Positions 1 through 7,941 of a stretch of DNA of 64,000 nucleotides are shown here, piece by piece. How positions within the stretch are numbered: the first letter of the stretch is position 1; the number at the start of each line of letters is the position of its first letter. The position numbers and the translations under genes are program-made. The notes under the pieces are model-generated. The model searched no databases, had not been told where the DNA came from, and saw only the letters and a program-made list of their open reading frames with translations. The DNA comes from Sphingobacterium corticibacter (lineage in GTDB: Bacteria > Bacteroidota > Bacteroidia > Sphingobacteriales > Sphingobacteriaceae): the NCBI RefSeq assembly GCF_003076635.1, contig NZ_QDKG01000004.1, forward strand, positions 1-64,000, given 5' to 3'.

Positions 1-51
1 AAAAAACAGACAGCTTAAAACTGAACTACAATGTTTAAATTTAAGTTGAAA

Positions 52-342
52 ATGAAGAAGACACGTTTTACAGAAACCCAGATTGTCCGTGCCCTTAAAG
101 AGGGTGAAGAAGGACGTAGAGCAGAAGATATCTGTCGGGAACTAGGCATTAGCAAGGGCACTTTTTACAACTGGAAAAGCCGCTACGGAGGCATGGAAGT
201 ATCGGATGTGCAGCGTTTAAAAGAACTGGAGGAAGAGAATTCTCGTCTTAAAAAGATGTTTGCTGATTTGAGCGTTAATCATGAGATTTTAAAGGAGGTC
301 ATCACAAAAAAAGGCTGGGGCTCCGGGAACAAAAACAGTTAA
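52..342 (+). CDS. IS3-family transposase OrfA (HTH subunit)
   Basis: OrfA of an IS3-type element. A helix-turn-helix of the HTH_Tnp_1 type occupies roughly the first 60 residues (TQIVRALKEGE, then ELGISKGTFYNWKSRYGG), followed by a short leucine-zipper-like helix (ELEEENSRLKKMFADL). It binds the terminal repeats. An upstream in-frame ATG at 31 exists, but the family normally starts MKK-RFT, so 52 is preferred. The product is also the N-terminal half of the OrfAB transposase made by -1 frameshifting at 306-312. Confidence 0.9.
   Translation: MKKTRFTETQIVRALKEGEEGRRAEDICRELGISKGTFYNWKSRYGGMEVSDVQRLKELEEENSRLKKMFADLSVNHEILKEVITKKGWGSGNKNS
306..313 (+). promoter_or_regulatory. Programmed -1 frameshift slippery site A_AAA_AAA_G
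   Basis: Seven A residues followed by G are read in the OrfA frame as A_AAA_AAA. Slipping back one base leads directly into the OrfB frame (K-K-R-L-G-L-R-E-Q) without a stop. OrfB has no ATG and opens only with a TTG at 357, so the fusion route is the natural way to make the full DDE transposase. This is the known mechanism of IS3-family elements. Confidence 0.8.
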
Positions 343-356
343 CCCAGGAACTAATC

Positions 357-1157
357 TTGGATTATAGTTTAAGCGTTACCGGAGCCTGCGCTATGACAGG
401 CATGTGTCGTTCGCAATATTATTATGTCAGCAAGAGAGACGATAGCGCTGTTATCGCTGCTTTGGAAACTTTGTCTTCAAAACATCCAGTTTACGGCTTT
501 CGTAAGCTGTACGCCTATCTTCGACGAGATGGGAAGCCTTGGAATCATAAGAAGGTTTATAGGGTATATAAGCTGCTTAAGATGAATATAAAGCGACGTG
601 GTAAACGCAGATTGCCTACACGAGAACGAATCCCTTTAGAACAGCAAATCAGCATCAATAAAAAATGGAGTATGGACTTTATGAGTGACAGTTTAGCTTC
701 TGGCAACAGATTTAGAACGTTCAATGTTATGGACGATTGTTCGCGTGAAGCTCTTGCTATTGAAATTGGTACTTCTATTTGTTCCCAAAGAGTAACCCGC
801 ACTTTAGAGCGGATAATGGATTGGAGAGGCAAACCTTGTAGCATCAGAGTGGATAATGGCCCTGAATTCACAAGTCATCATTTCGACTTGTGGTGCAAGA
901 AACAAGGTATCACTATTCAATATACTCAACCAGGGAAACCAACTCAAAATGGATACATTGAGCGATTCAACCGGAGCTACCGTAGAGAAATATTGGATGC
1001 ACACCTGTTCTTTAACTTGTCTGATGTAAGAGATCTTACCGATGAATGGATTCAGGAGTATAACAATCATAGGCCACACGAAGGGCTGGGTAATCGTACG
1101 CCGATTGAAGCAGCAAGAAAAATATCCAAAAAAGAAGCTGAAGAAGTACTAAAATAA
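357..1157 (+). CDS. IS3-family transposase OrfB (DDE integrase core)
   Basis: Catalytic half of the transposase, 266 codons. An HTH_21-like region (SSKHPVYGFRKLYAYLRRDG) precedes an rve integrase core. The catalytic triad is visible as D in KKWSMDFMSD, D in IRVDNGPEFTS and E in NGYIERFNRSYR. The frame opens at a TTG; real translation is expected as an OrfAB fusion entering from the slippery run at 306-312. The length and the triad are complete, with no internal stop, so the copy appears functional. Confidence 0.92.
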   Translation: MDYSLSVTGACAMTGMCRSQYYYVSKRDDSAVIAALETLSSKHPVYGFRKLYAYLRRDGKPWNHKKVYRVYKLLKMNIKRRGKRRLPTRERIPLEQQISINKKWSMDFMSDSLASGNRFRTFNVMDDCSREALAIEIGTSICSQRVTRTLERIMDWRGKPCSIRVDNGPEFTSHHFDLWCKKQGITIQYTQPGKPTQNGYIERFNRSYRREILDAHLFFNLSDVRDLTDEWIQEYNNHRPHEGLGNRTPIEAARKISKKEAEEVLK

Positions 1158-1175
1158 ATTAGAAAATAGCAGATT

Positions 1176-1203
1176 TTGCTGTCTGAAAAACGGGGTACTT
1201 ACA
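1176..1203 (+). repeat. IS3 right terminal inverted repeat
   Basis: The sequence ends ...GGGGTACTTACA at 1203. Its reverse complement begins TGTAAGTACCCCG, with the TG terminus of IS3 elements, and contains CAGACAGC, which is also seen at 7-14 near the left end. Confidence 0.7.
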
Positions 1204-2545
1204 ATTTTAATGAACACATTGTTGCAACAAATAAACACCTGAATCACATCAGCCTCTCTAACTTAATAAAACAAGAGGAGCGATGAGGTAAAGGATATGA
1301 ACTGTTAGGAATTAGAATTTCTTGTACTTACTTAAATCGAGTCTTAAACTACTCAGTAAAGTGCTACCCAAGTCTCTGATGCTAAACCTGTGGATATGAT
1401 TACTTAAAGGTGGAAATCTATATGCCTTTGATCGTCGTGCTGTCGAACAAACAGCAAACGTATTTTCAGAAAAGATATATTCTGCTTCAATGGTCGGTGT
1501 ACTATATTTTTTTTTCATTTCTTCTAGGTAAAATTATTAATTACAAGTGTAATGTTTAAGTAAAAAACCTACACACTCAATATTTTAACTAAAAAAAGAA
1601 GGCCAATTTTACTAACCTATTGGAAGTTTATTTAGTATATAGCCAATATTATTTGACCTATTGAACACGAATATACACATTATACTCCCGTTAATACATC
1701 AAAACATTAAATATATAATTTATTGATATTAAATGAATTAAATAAAATAATGAACTATACTCATAATTTTATTTTCACAATATCAATAATTTTATTTATA
1801 ATAATTTTATATTTATTTTAAAATAGCAAAAATATGCCATTAATGCTACCGTGACGCTTTGGACGTTTTATCCCCAACAGAATAAATTATAAGACAAACA
1901 ATCGTAATTAAACACAATAATTTTACCCATGAAGTTCATTCATTTTAAATGATAAAAATTATGAATAATCTTTTTGACCTAATATTCGAAAATTTACATA
2001 TCCGCTCGGATTAAGAAATTAACTTTAATACACTATTCATTATCATCTATTTATTAAGTGATATTCGCGCAAAGACATCTCCGTACCAAGGTAGCATGTG
2101 ACTCAATATGCATTTTCGCTACTTGCTTCATAGCGACTATGGATTAAATTCTCGAAAAAATATATCATTTGAAATTTCCATCACGAAATCAAATATTCAA
2201 AATCTAATTGAGACTACTGACAATTTTAGATAATCCTAGTTTGCTCCTAATATTGGCACGCTTCTAAGTATTGCAAAAAATTGATTGATTAGAATTGAAA
2301 ATTTAAAACAGCATCACATTTTAAAAAAATTTTTATTAAAAAGAACTTTAGATTGGATACCAATAATCAAAATATTCTTATTCCTTTGATACAATTTACG
2401 ACAAAGTGTTTGGAAAAATCTCCAATAGTCAATCTATATATTATTAATTCATCTAGACATAAAAATATAACTAACTCCAATTCATAACATAATACATCTA
2501 GCCAATCCTAAACCGACATAGAGTAAATCCAACTCTATAAGACTG
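1204..2545. other. AT-rich gene-poor stretch
   Basis: About 1.3 kb between the IS element and the CLC transporter gene with no convincing gene apart from one possible short reading frame at 1312-1518. The stretch is strongly AT-rich, with long A/T runs around 1540-1840. I see no tRNA-like fold, no ordered repeat array and no recognisable gene fragment. It may be decayed DNA left by earlier insertions. Confidence 0.6.
1312..1518 (-). CDS. Possible small hypothetical protein (68 aa)
   Basis: A 68-codon frame starting ATG with MKKKYSTPTIEAEYIFSEN. The opening resembles a very common type of short Bacteroidota reading frame (MKKKY-x-TP-x-I-E) whose function is unknown; a Cys follows at residue 24. 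The C-terminal half has no visible pattern and may be out-of-frame sequence, so the gene could be broken. No neighbour helps to assign a role. Confidence 0.3.
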   Translation of the reverse strand: MKKKYSTPTIEAEYIFSENTFAVCSTARRSKAYRFPPLSNHIHRFSIRDLGSTLLSSLRLDLSKYKKF

Positions 2546-3871
2546 TCATTTTCTAATATTCTTAAGTAGCTCACCCATCCTCTTATTTCTTTGCCCCAGA
2601 AACGCAGGATGTTTAGCTTCACCTATTCGTTGACTATTATATATACTGCTGTGACCTGATGCAAAATATGCGGTAATGCAAGCTAGAGCTACATAAAGAG
2701 CACCTTCGGAGCCGAATAATTCAATTGCCATCAGGATGCAAGCCAGCGGCGTATTTGTGGCTCCTGCAAACACGGCAACAAAACCCATCCCCGCGAGTAG
2801 TCCGGTTGGAATCGGTACAAATAGAGAAATAGCACTACCTAAAGTTGCGCCAATAAAAAAAAGAGGAGTCACCTCTCCACCTTTAAAGCCTGCTGAGAGC
2901 GTAATCACGGTCAAAATTAATTTAATAGCAAAGTCATACAAAGATGACGGGACGTAAAATGCTGAAACAATAGAATCTATTCCCAAACCTATATATTTGG
3001 TTGTGCCAAGAAGCAAAACCACTAAACAAACGATTATTCCTCCAATAAGCGGTCGTAGTGGTGCATATGAAATTTTAGTCTTAAATAATTTAGTAATCCA
3101 GTACATAGATTTACTAAATGTTGCTGCGCATATGCCAAACAAAATTCCTGCAACTATTGCCCAACCTATGTTTATAAATGAAATTTCTGGGACAAAGTCG
3201 ATAGTATAGTGTGCATGAGGAACGTTCCAATATTTGGCCACAAGATCTGCAAATATTGCTGTAAGAAACGCAGGTAGTAAAGCGTTGTATTTAAGCTTGC
3301 CAATTGCATAAAATTCAATTGCAAATAGTGAACCAGCCAAGGGTGTACCGAAAACAGATCCAAAGCCCCCGGCAACTGCTGCGACTATTAGAATACTCCT
3401 ATCACTTGGTGAAAGTTTGAATGGCTTAGTAAATTGGTCTGCGATTGACCCTGCCATTTGCAGCGCAGTTCCTTCTCGCCCAGCAGATCCTCCGAATAGA
3501 TGTGTTACAATAGTTCCTAAATAAACTAATATGCCCATCTTAAGAGGCATGATATCTTTTGGTTCATTGATAGTATCAATGATAAGATTATTGCCCGCTT
3601 CTACGTTTTGACCCAGTTTATAGTACACTATTCCGACCAGTAGTCCCGCAATAGGCAAAAGTCCTATCAACCATACGTGATTTTCTCTAAAATTTGTAGC
3701 CCAGAAAAGGGATTTTAAAAATAATGCAGAAGCAGTTCCAATGAATACAGCAATTATCAAAGTCAACAGTAACCACTTCAGTAGAAAAAAATAGGAAGGG
3801 TATTTATTATTAAATGATTTTGCGAACGCAATAGTTTGCTTTAAAATATTGAAAGATTTTAAAAATGACAT
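2546..3871 (-). CDS. CLC-family transporter, probable fluoride/proton antiporter (CLC-F)
   Basis: A 441-residue membrane protein of the CLC family with about ten or more hydrophobic segments. The gating-glutamate region reads GREGT (about 131-135) instead of GKEGP, and the region where chloride-type CLCs carry GSGIP reads GNNLI (about 93-96); both changes are what is described for the CLC-F subgroup that exports fluoride. GGEVTPLFFIGA forms the second conserved loop. An in-frame TTG lies two codons upstream, but the ATG at 3871 is preferred. The leader carries a fluoride riboswitch, which strongly supports F- as substrate. The divergent neighbour is an arsenic operon, so it is one of several toxic-ion resistance units. 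Confidence 0.88.
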   Translation of the reverse strand: MSFLKSFNILKQTIAFAKSFNNKYPSYFFLLKWLLLTLIIAVFIGTASALFLKSLFWATNFRENHVWLIGLLPIAGLLVGIVYYKLGQNVEAGNNLIIDTINEPKDIMPLKMGILVYLGTIVTHLFGGSAGREGTALQMAGSIADQFTKPFKLSPSDRSILIVAAVAGGFGSVFGTPLAGSLFAIEFYAIGKLKYNALLPAFLTAIFADLVAKYWNVPHAHYTIDFVPEISFINIGWAIVAGILFGICAATFSKSMYWITKLFKTKISYAPLRPLIGGIIVCLVVLLLGTTKYIGLGIDSIVSAFYVPSSLYDFAIKLILTVITLSAGFKGGEVTPLFFIGATLGSAISLFVPIPTGLLAGMGFVAVFAGATNTPLACILMAIELFGSEGALYVALACITAYFASGHSSIYNSQRIGEAKHPAFLGQRNKRMGELLKNIRK

Positions 3872-3877
3872 ATCCAA

Positions 3878-3960
3878 CCTGATTAAGTTATACAGCTTAA
3901 TTAATCAGGCGTCATCAGCATTTATAATGCGGTTGGTTAAGGAAGAGCACCATTTCCTTT
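3878..3960 (-). promoter_or_regulatory. Fluoride riboswitch (crcB motif) with translational expression platform
   Basis: Read on the minus strand: stem AAGGAA/TTCCTT enclosing ATGGTGCTC, linker AACCAACC, hairpin GCAT-TATAA-ATGC, then TGATGACGCC. The loop GGTG can pair with CGCC as the pseudoknot. This order and the ATGG-G / TGATGAC-CC blocks match the known crcB fluoride aptamer. Downstream, CCTGATTAA (3901-3909) can pair with TTAATCAGG (3878-3886), a hairpin just before the start codon that shares the CC of the pseudoknot. There is no U-tract, so control of translation initiation is more likely than termination. Confidence 0.85.
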
Positions 3961-4075
3961 TTATCTGATCAAAGATACATGTTTTAAGAAATGGATGCAA
4001 ATGAAACACTAGAAATAGCTTATCGCATATTTGCTTTGGAAAAGCAACATACAAGAATAGTATCTTAATATAAAA

Positions 4076-4107
4076 TTTGCATCTGTAAAATAACAATCGT
4101 AATATTG
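4076..4107 (+). promoter_or_regulatory. Promoter of ars operon 1 (Bacteroidota type)
   Basis: TTTG at 4076-4079 and TAATATTG at 4100-4107 fit the Bacteroidota -33 TTTG and -7 TAnnTTTG elements (one mismatch) with a 20-bp spacer. The start codon at 4118 is only ten bases past the -7 box, so the transcript has almost no leader. The same arrangement occurs before ars copy 2. Confidence 0.6.
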
Positions 4108-4111
4108 CGAT
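4096..4111. promoter_or_regulatory. ArsR operator, ars copy 1
   Basis: ATCGTAATATTGCGAT is a near-perfect palindrome (one mismatched pair) covering the -7 box. The same 16 bp occur before ars copy 2 and a 14/16 match lies inside each operon. Binding by ArsR here would block polymerase. Confidence 0.65.
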
Positions 4112-4117
4112 ATAATT

Positions 4118-4447
4118 ATGGGACTTACACGATCTGAAATATTTACTGAAGAGCAGAATTTGCTTGCGAGTTTGCTTAAAGCAGTGGCTCATCCGGCAAG
4201 AATTGCTATCCTACAAAGGATAATCCTATCAAATACCTGTATTTGCGGCGATTTGGTAGGTGAACTCGGTTTAGCACAAGCAACTATTTCCCAGCACCTA
4301 AAAGAGCTTAAATCAGCTGGACTTATACAGGGAACTATTGAAGGAGTAAGTGTATGTTACTGCATCAATCCCAAAGTATGGAAACTTCTGGAAAATAGGC
4401 TTGGAGAATTTCTGGGTTCCTACAAGGGTGCAACGGAATGTTGCTAA
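4118..4447 (+). CDS. arsR: ArsR-family arsenic-responsive repressor, copy 1
   Basis: A 109-residue winged-helix repressor that releases operator DNA when trivalent arsenic binds. HPARIAILQRI starts the HTH_5 domain; the motif NTCICGDL (about residues 46-53) supplies the C-x-C pair typical of As(III) sensing, and the protein ends in ECC, giving further thiols. The recognition helix is LGLAQATISQHLKEL. It heads an operon with DUF6428, arsC, acr3 and a phosphoesterase and is read from a promoter overlapped by its likely operator. It differs from copy 2 (18279) at only four residues. Confidence 0.93.
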   Translation: MGLTRSEIFTEEQNLLASLLKAVAHPARIAILQRIILSNTCICGDLVGELGLAQATISQHLKELKSAGLIQGTIEGVSVCYCINPKVWKLLENRLGEFLGSYKGATECC

Positions 4448-4465
4448 CTTTTTTTGACCTCATTA

Positions 4466-4481
4466 ATCGTAAAATTGCAAT
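4466..4481. promoter_or_regulatory. Second ArsR operator-like site inside ars copy 1
   Basis: ATCGTAAAATTGCAAT matches the arsR operator at 14 of 16 positions and lies in the gap between arsR and the DUF6428 gene. The identical 16 bp are kept in copy 2 at 18628-18643 although the flanks differ. It may give separate control of the downstream genes. Confidence 0.5.
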
Positions 4482-4494
4482 AATACTATTTAAT

Positions 4495-4965
4495 ATGAAA
4501 ATATCGGAAGTAAAGAAAATCCTATCCACTGCGGAAGGTGTAGATTTTAAATTAGAAGGTGGGCAATCCGTTCCCGATCACTTTCATGTGACGGAAGTTG
4601 GCGTTATAACTAGGGATTTTATTGATTGTGGCGGAACCGTTCGTCATGAAAGGATAGCTAACTTTCAGCTTTGGGATGCAGATGATTATGAACATCGTTT
4701 AAAACCTAGAAAACTCATGGATATTATCTCACTATCAGAAAAAGTCTTGGGTATGGATGATCTGGATGTAGAGGTTGAATACCAATCAGAGACGATCGGC
4801 AAATATGATTTAGGATTTGATGGCAAAGATTTTCTTTTGCTATCTAAAAAGACAGCCTGTTTGGCGCTGGATAAATGTGGTGCTCCAACTGAAAAACAAA
4901 AAGTTAAATTGATAAACCCCGCTACAGGCAGTTCAGCATGTACTCCTGACGGGGGATGTTGTTAA
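4495..4965 (+). CDS. DUF6428-family protein of the ars operon, copy 1
   Basis: A 156-residue soluble protein of the type regularly found between arsR and arsC in Bacteroidota arsenic operons (DUF6428, from memory). No catalytic domain is recognised. Visible features are HFHVTEVGVI (about 29-38), a conserved DCGG, and a C-terminal tail with three Cys (CTPDGGCC) that could bind arsenite or a metal. The start is ATG 4495, which matches copy 2; an upstream in-frame ATG at 4438 would read through the second operator and is unlikely. The role is not established. Confidence 0.82.
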   Translation: MKISEVKKILSTAEGVDFKLEGGQSVPDHFHVTEVGVITRDFIDCGGTVRHERIANFQLWDADDYEHRLKPRKLMDIISLSEKVLGMDDLDVEVEYQSETIGKYDLGFDGKDFLLLSKKTACLALDKCGAPTEKQKVKLINPATGSSACTPDGGCC

Positions 4966-4975
4966 GTATTATATG

Positions 4976-5392
4976 ATGAAAAAAGTATTGGTTCTCTGTA
5001 CCGGTAACAGTTGCCGCAGTCAGATTGCAGAAGGTTACCTGAGGTATTTTACTAGCGATAAAACACTTATTTATAGTGCGGGAATTGAAACCCATGGTGT
5101 AAACCCCAGAGCCGTCCGAGTTATGAAGGAGGATGGGATAGATCTCTCGAGTCACACCTCCAATAATATTGACGAATACAAGGATGTTGATTTTGATTAT
5201 GTTATCACGGTGTGTGATAACGCCAAGGAGAGCTGTCCGTACTTCCCGACGAGTGCACAGAAATTCCACTATAATTTTCCAGATCCCGCTAAAGCGCAAG
5301 GTTCTGAGGAAGAAATAATGCACCAATTCAGAACCGTTCGCCAGATGATCAGAGATTACTGCTCAGATTTTGTCAGTAAAAACTTGGCTTAG
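4976..5392 (+). CDS. arsC: Arsenate reductase, LMW-phosphatase type, copy 1
   Basis: Reduces arsenate to arsenite so that the efflux pump can act. The low-molecular-weight tyrosine phosphatase loop C-TGNSC-RS gives nucleophile Cys8 and Arg14. A later Cys-containing stretch ([10 protein letters not shown]) is placed like the resolving cysteines of thioredoxin-coupled ArsC, and DP in FPDPAKA is the expected general acid region. 138 residues, the usual family length. An ATG one codon upstream (4973) is possible; 4976 aligns with copy 2. It is in the operon ten bases after the DUF6428 gene. Confidence 0.92.
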   Translation: MKKVLVLCTGNSCRSQIAEGYLRYFTSDKTLIYSAGIETHGVNPRAVRVMKEDGIDLSSHTSNNIDEYKDVDFDYVITVCDNAKESCPYFPTSAQKFHYNFPDPAKAQGSEEEIMHQFRTVRQMIRDYCSDFVSKNLA

Positions 5393-5421
5393 TAGTTTAC
5401 AAGGTCTTTATAGATAAGCAT

Positions 5422-6513
5422 ATGTCAATAACGAATTGCGCTCCTGTCGCGAAAAGGAAGAAATTGGGTTTTTTGGATAGGTACCTTACCTTATGGATAT
5501 TCCTAGCTATGGCCATTGGTGTGTCCATAGGCTTTTTTGTGCCTTCGTCTTCATTTTTTATCAACTCGTTTTCCAGTGGTACTACTAACATCCCACTGGC
5601 CATTGGTTTAATCCTGATGATGTATCCTCCCCTTGCCAAGGTTAAGTATGAAAATATGGGTAAGGTCTTTAAAGATGTACGAGTACTTAGCGTATCATTG
5701 TTGCTCAACTGGATAGTAGGTCCGCTACTGATGTTCTTTCTTGCGATGACCTTTTTACGTGATTACCCCGAATATATGGTTGGTCTTATACTTATAGGTT
5801 TGGCAAGATGTATCGCCATGGTTGTCGTGTGGAATGAGCTCGCCGAAGGAAACAGGGAATATGCTACCGGCCTAATTGCGCTAAATAGCATATTTCAAGT
5901 GCTATTATATAGTGTTTTTGCCTATATTTTCATTACGGTACTCCCTCCATATTTCGGTCTCCAAGGATTAAAGATTGATATTACCGTAGCTGAAATTGCT
6001 ACTAGTGTTGGAATATATCTGGGTATTCCTTTCGCTATGGGGATACTAAGTAGATATGCTCTAATTAAATTAAAGGGAGAAAAGTGGTTTGCAGAGAAGT
6101 TTATACCTGCTGTATCTCCCCTGACCTTAATAGCACTGCTCTTTACGATCGTCGTCATGTTTAGCATAAAAGGTGAACTGATCGTTCAGATCCCGATGGA
6201 TGTGTTGCGTATCGCTGTTCCGCTGATCCTATATTTCTGCATCATGTTTGTTATCAGCTTTTTTGCTGGGCGTTATTTTGGAGCAGATTACTCTAAGAGT
6301 ACTTCCATCGCTTTTACTGCTACTGGAAATAATTTTGAACTGGCCATTGCGGTAGCTATCGGCGTATTTGGAATAAACTCCGGCCAAGCATTTGCCGGTG
6401 TTATAGGTCCATTGGTAGAAGTTCCTGCGCTGATCGCACTTGTTAATTTGGCGTTCTGGTTTAGAAAGAGATATTACGGTGTAAAGAACATTTCTGAGGA
6501 ATCTAAGGATTGA
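5422..6513 (+). CDS. acr3: ACR3-family arsenite efflux transporter, copy 1
   Basis: A 363-residue inner-membrane arsenite exporter with about ten membrane segments. The ACR3 signature [16 protein letters not shown] includes the essential Cys at about residue 130; [17 protein letters not shown] and EVPALIALV near the C-terminus are also typical. It follows arsC and precedes the phosphoesterase in the same operon. Bases 5980-6335 are identical to the second copy while the rest of the gene shows many silent and some coding differences, a sign of gene conversion. Confidence 0.94.
   Translation: MSITNCAPVAKRKKLGFLDRYLTLWIFLAMAIGVSIGFFVPSSSFFINSFSSGTTNIPLAIGLILMMYPPLAKVKYENMGKVFKDVRVLSVSLLLNWIVGPLLMFFLAMTFLRDYPEYMVGLILIGLARCIAMVVVWNELAEGNREYATGLIALNSIFQVLLYSVFAYIFITVLPPYFGLQGLKIDITVAEIATSVGIYLGIPFAMGILSRYALIKLKGEKWFAEKFIPAVSPLTLIALLFTIVVMFSIKGELIVQIPMDVLRIAVPLILYFCIMFVISFFAGRYFGADYSKSTSIAFTATGNNFELAIAVAIGVFGINSGQAFAGVIGPLVEVPALIALVNLAFWFRKRYYGVKNISEESKD
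5980..6335 (+). repeat. 356-bp tract identical to 20142-20497
   Basis: Within acr3 the two operon copies match base for base over 356 bp. The tract is bounded by a T/C difference at 5979 and another at 6336, and both flanks differ every few codons. The tract is the longest perfect repeat I see in the window. Confidence 0.85.
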
Positions 6514-6528
6514 CAAAAAACGACATAT

Positions 6529-7266
6529 ATGAAAATTGCATTCTTTTCTGATATCCATGCAAATTTGCTCGCATTTGAGGCTATGCTAAAAGATTTGGAT
6601 GGCCAGAGACCAGATGCTGCTTATTGTCTGGGCGATCTAGTAGGATATCACATCTATCCCAATGAGGTTATTGAGGAAATACGCAGACGGAGTATTGCTA
6701 CACTAAAGGGAAACCATGATAAAAAAGTCGAAAGCATTACTACGACACCTGAATCTTTGAAAGAGAAGGGTTCTAACTACGCATATCACCTTATAACCGA
6801 AGATAACCGAAATTATCTTAAAGAGCTTCCGACCTTAATAAACTTAGCATTTACATTCGGGGAAGCGACTTTCAAAATTGCTTTGGCTCATGGAAGCACG
6901 AGGCGTATTGATGAGTATATTCTAATTGATACTGATGAAAATTATGTGCTAGAACTTTTGGATGAAGCAGATGCAGACATACTTATTGTAGGACATTCCC
7001 ACAAGCCTTACCATCGGACTATAGAAACAAAGAGTGGCGTATTTAAACATGTTATAAATTTAGGCTCCGTAGGAAAACCCAAGGATGGCGATCTTAGAGG
7101 GTGTTATGCACTGCTTACCATAGATAATAACAATTCCCTATTGCGTCGCAACAGTATCAACATTAATTTTAGAAGAATTGTTTATGATGTGGAAGCATCT
7201 GCCAAAGATATAGAAGAAAGTCCATTACCTGCAGAATTTGCAGTAGCTATAAGATCTGGTAAATGA
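6529..7266 (+). CDS. Metallophosphoesterase of the ars operon, copy 1
   Basis: A 245-residue calcineurin-like phosphoesterase of the YfcE type. The metal-binding motifs are DIH (Asp8, His10), GDLVGY (about 35-40), GNHD (about 61-64) and GHSHKP (about 155). It begins 15 bases after acr3, so it belongs to the operon. Its substrate is unknown; similar genes accompany ars operons in this phylum, but no arsenic reaction is known to me. The C-terminus EFAVAIRSG is conserved in copy 2. Confidence 0.85.
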   Translation: MKIAFFSDIHANLLAFEAMLKDLDGQRPDAAYCLGDLVGYHIYPNEVIEEIRRRSIATLKGNHDKKVESITTTPESLKEKGSNYAYHLITEDNRNYLKELPTLINLAFTFGEATFKIALAHGSTRRIDEYILIDTDENYVLELLDEADADILIVGHSHKPYHRTIETKSGVFKHVINLGSVGKPKDGDLRGCYALLTIDNNNSLLRRNSININFRRIVYDVEASAKDIEESPLPAEFAVAIRSGK

Positions 7267-7464
7267 CGTCTAATTACTCATTCGTGTTGGGAAGTGGATC
7301 TATGTTTTATATTTATTTCACCAGAATATGGCTATACTATGTGTATCACATTACACGTTGAATTGACTTCAATTTCTATTTTAATTTGAAACCATTGTTG
7401 TTGAAGCAAGCAAATTGAAGAATGCAATCGTAGACAAAAAGTCAAAAGGAAATAAGTAAAATTT

Positions 7465-7896
7465 ATGTTCATGAATTTCTTAAATACAGATAATGCTAAA
7501 ACAACTATTCTGATTCGTTTTATGATAGGTGTAGTCTTTGTTTCAGAAGGCATTCAGAAACTTCTATTTCCTGCTGTTCGTGGAGCTGGACGTTTCGAAA
7601 AAATAGGCCTGCCACACCCAGATATTCTCGGAAGTTTTGTTGGCACACTTGAAATTATTTGTGGCGTGATGATCTTAGTTGGCCTGTTTACACGGTTCGC
7701 AAATATTCCGTTAATGATTATTATGGTAGTCTCTCTAGCAACTACAAAAGCTGATTTATTTGTCAATCAGGGGTTCTGGGAAATGATGCACGGAAGCCGA
7801 ACCGATTGGGCAATGTTATTAGGCATTACCTTTTTGCTAATAAAAGGTGGTGGCTATGGATCTCTGGACAAAATGATGATGAATTCCCGAAAATGA
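7465..7896 (+). CDS. DoxX-family membrane protein
   Basis: A 143-residue protein with four hydrophobic segments and the DoxX-type opening (IRFMIGVVFVSEGIQKLLFP). FVGTLEIICGVMILVGLFTRFA is the second typical block. The family is linked to redox and oxidative-stress membrane functions, but this member has no known partner. An alternative ATG lies two codons downstream. It precedes an AraC regulator in the same orientation by about 45 bases and may be coexpressed. Confidence 0.85.
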   Translation: MFMNFLNTDNAKTTILIRFMIGVVFVSEGIQKLLFPAVRGAGRFEKIGLPHPDILGSFVGTLEIICGVMILVGLFTRFANIPLMIIMVVSLATTKADLFVNQGFWEMMHGSRTDWAMLLGITFLLIKGGGYGSLDKMMMNSRK

Positions 7897-7941
7897 CGCC
7901 CTATAACATTGCTGCCGAATATTTATAAATGCTAAAAGATA

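Larger units (their letters stand above)
1..1203 (+). mobile_element. IS3-family insertion sequence, left end cut by window
   Basis: Two transposase genes in overlapping frames plus a right terminal repeat mark one IS3-type element (IS407-like in layout). On the minus strand the right end starts TGTAAGTACCCCG at 1203 and continues into TTTTTCAGACAGC. The left end begins before the window; only the inner CAGACAGC of the left repeat is visible at 7-14. Both genes look intact, so the element may still be active. It borders a gene-poor stretch and marks the accessory nature of this side of the window. Confidence 0.85.

Noticed and set aside
557..1079. Two minus-strand open frames inside the IS transposase
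   Set aside because: They are antisense to a complete DDE transposase and have no family features.
3905..4192. Minus-strand frame of 95 codons over the riboswitch and start of arsR
   Set aside because: It runs through a structured leader and antisense to arsR; composition is not protein-like.
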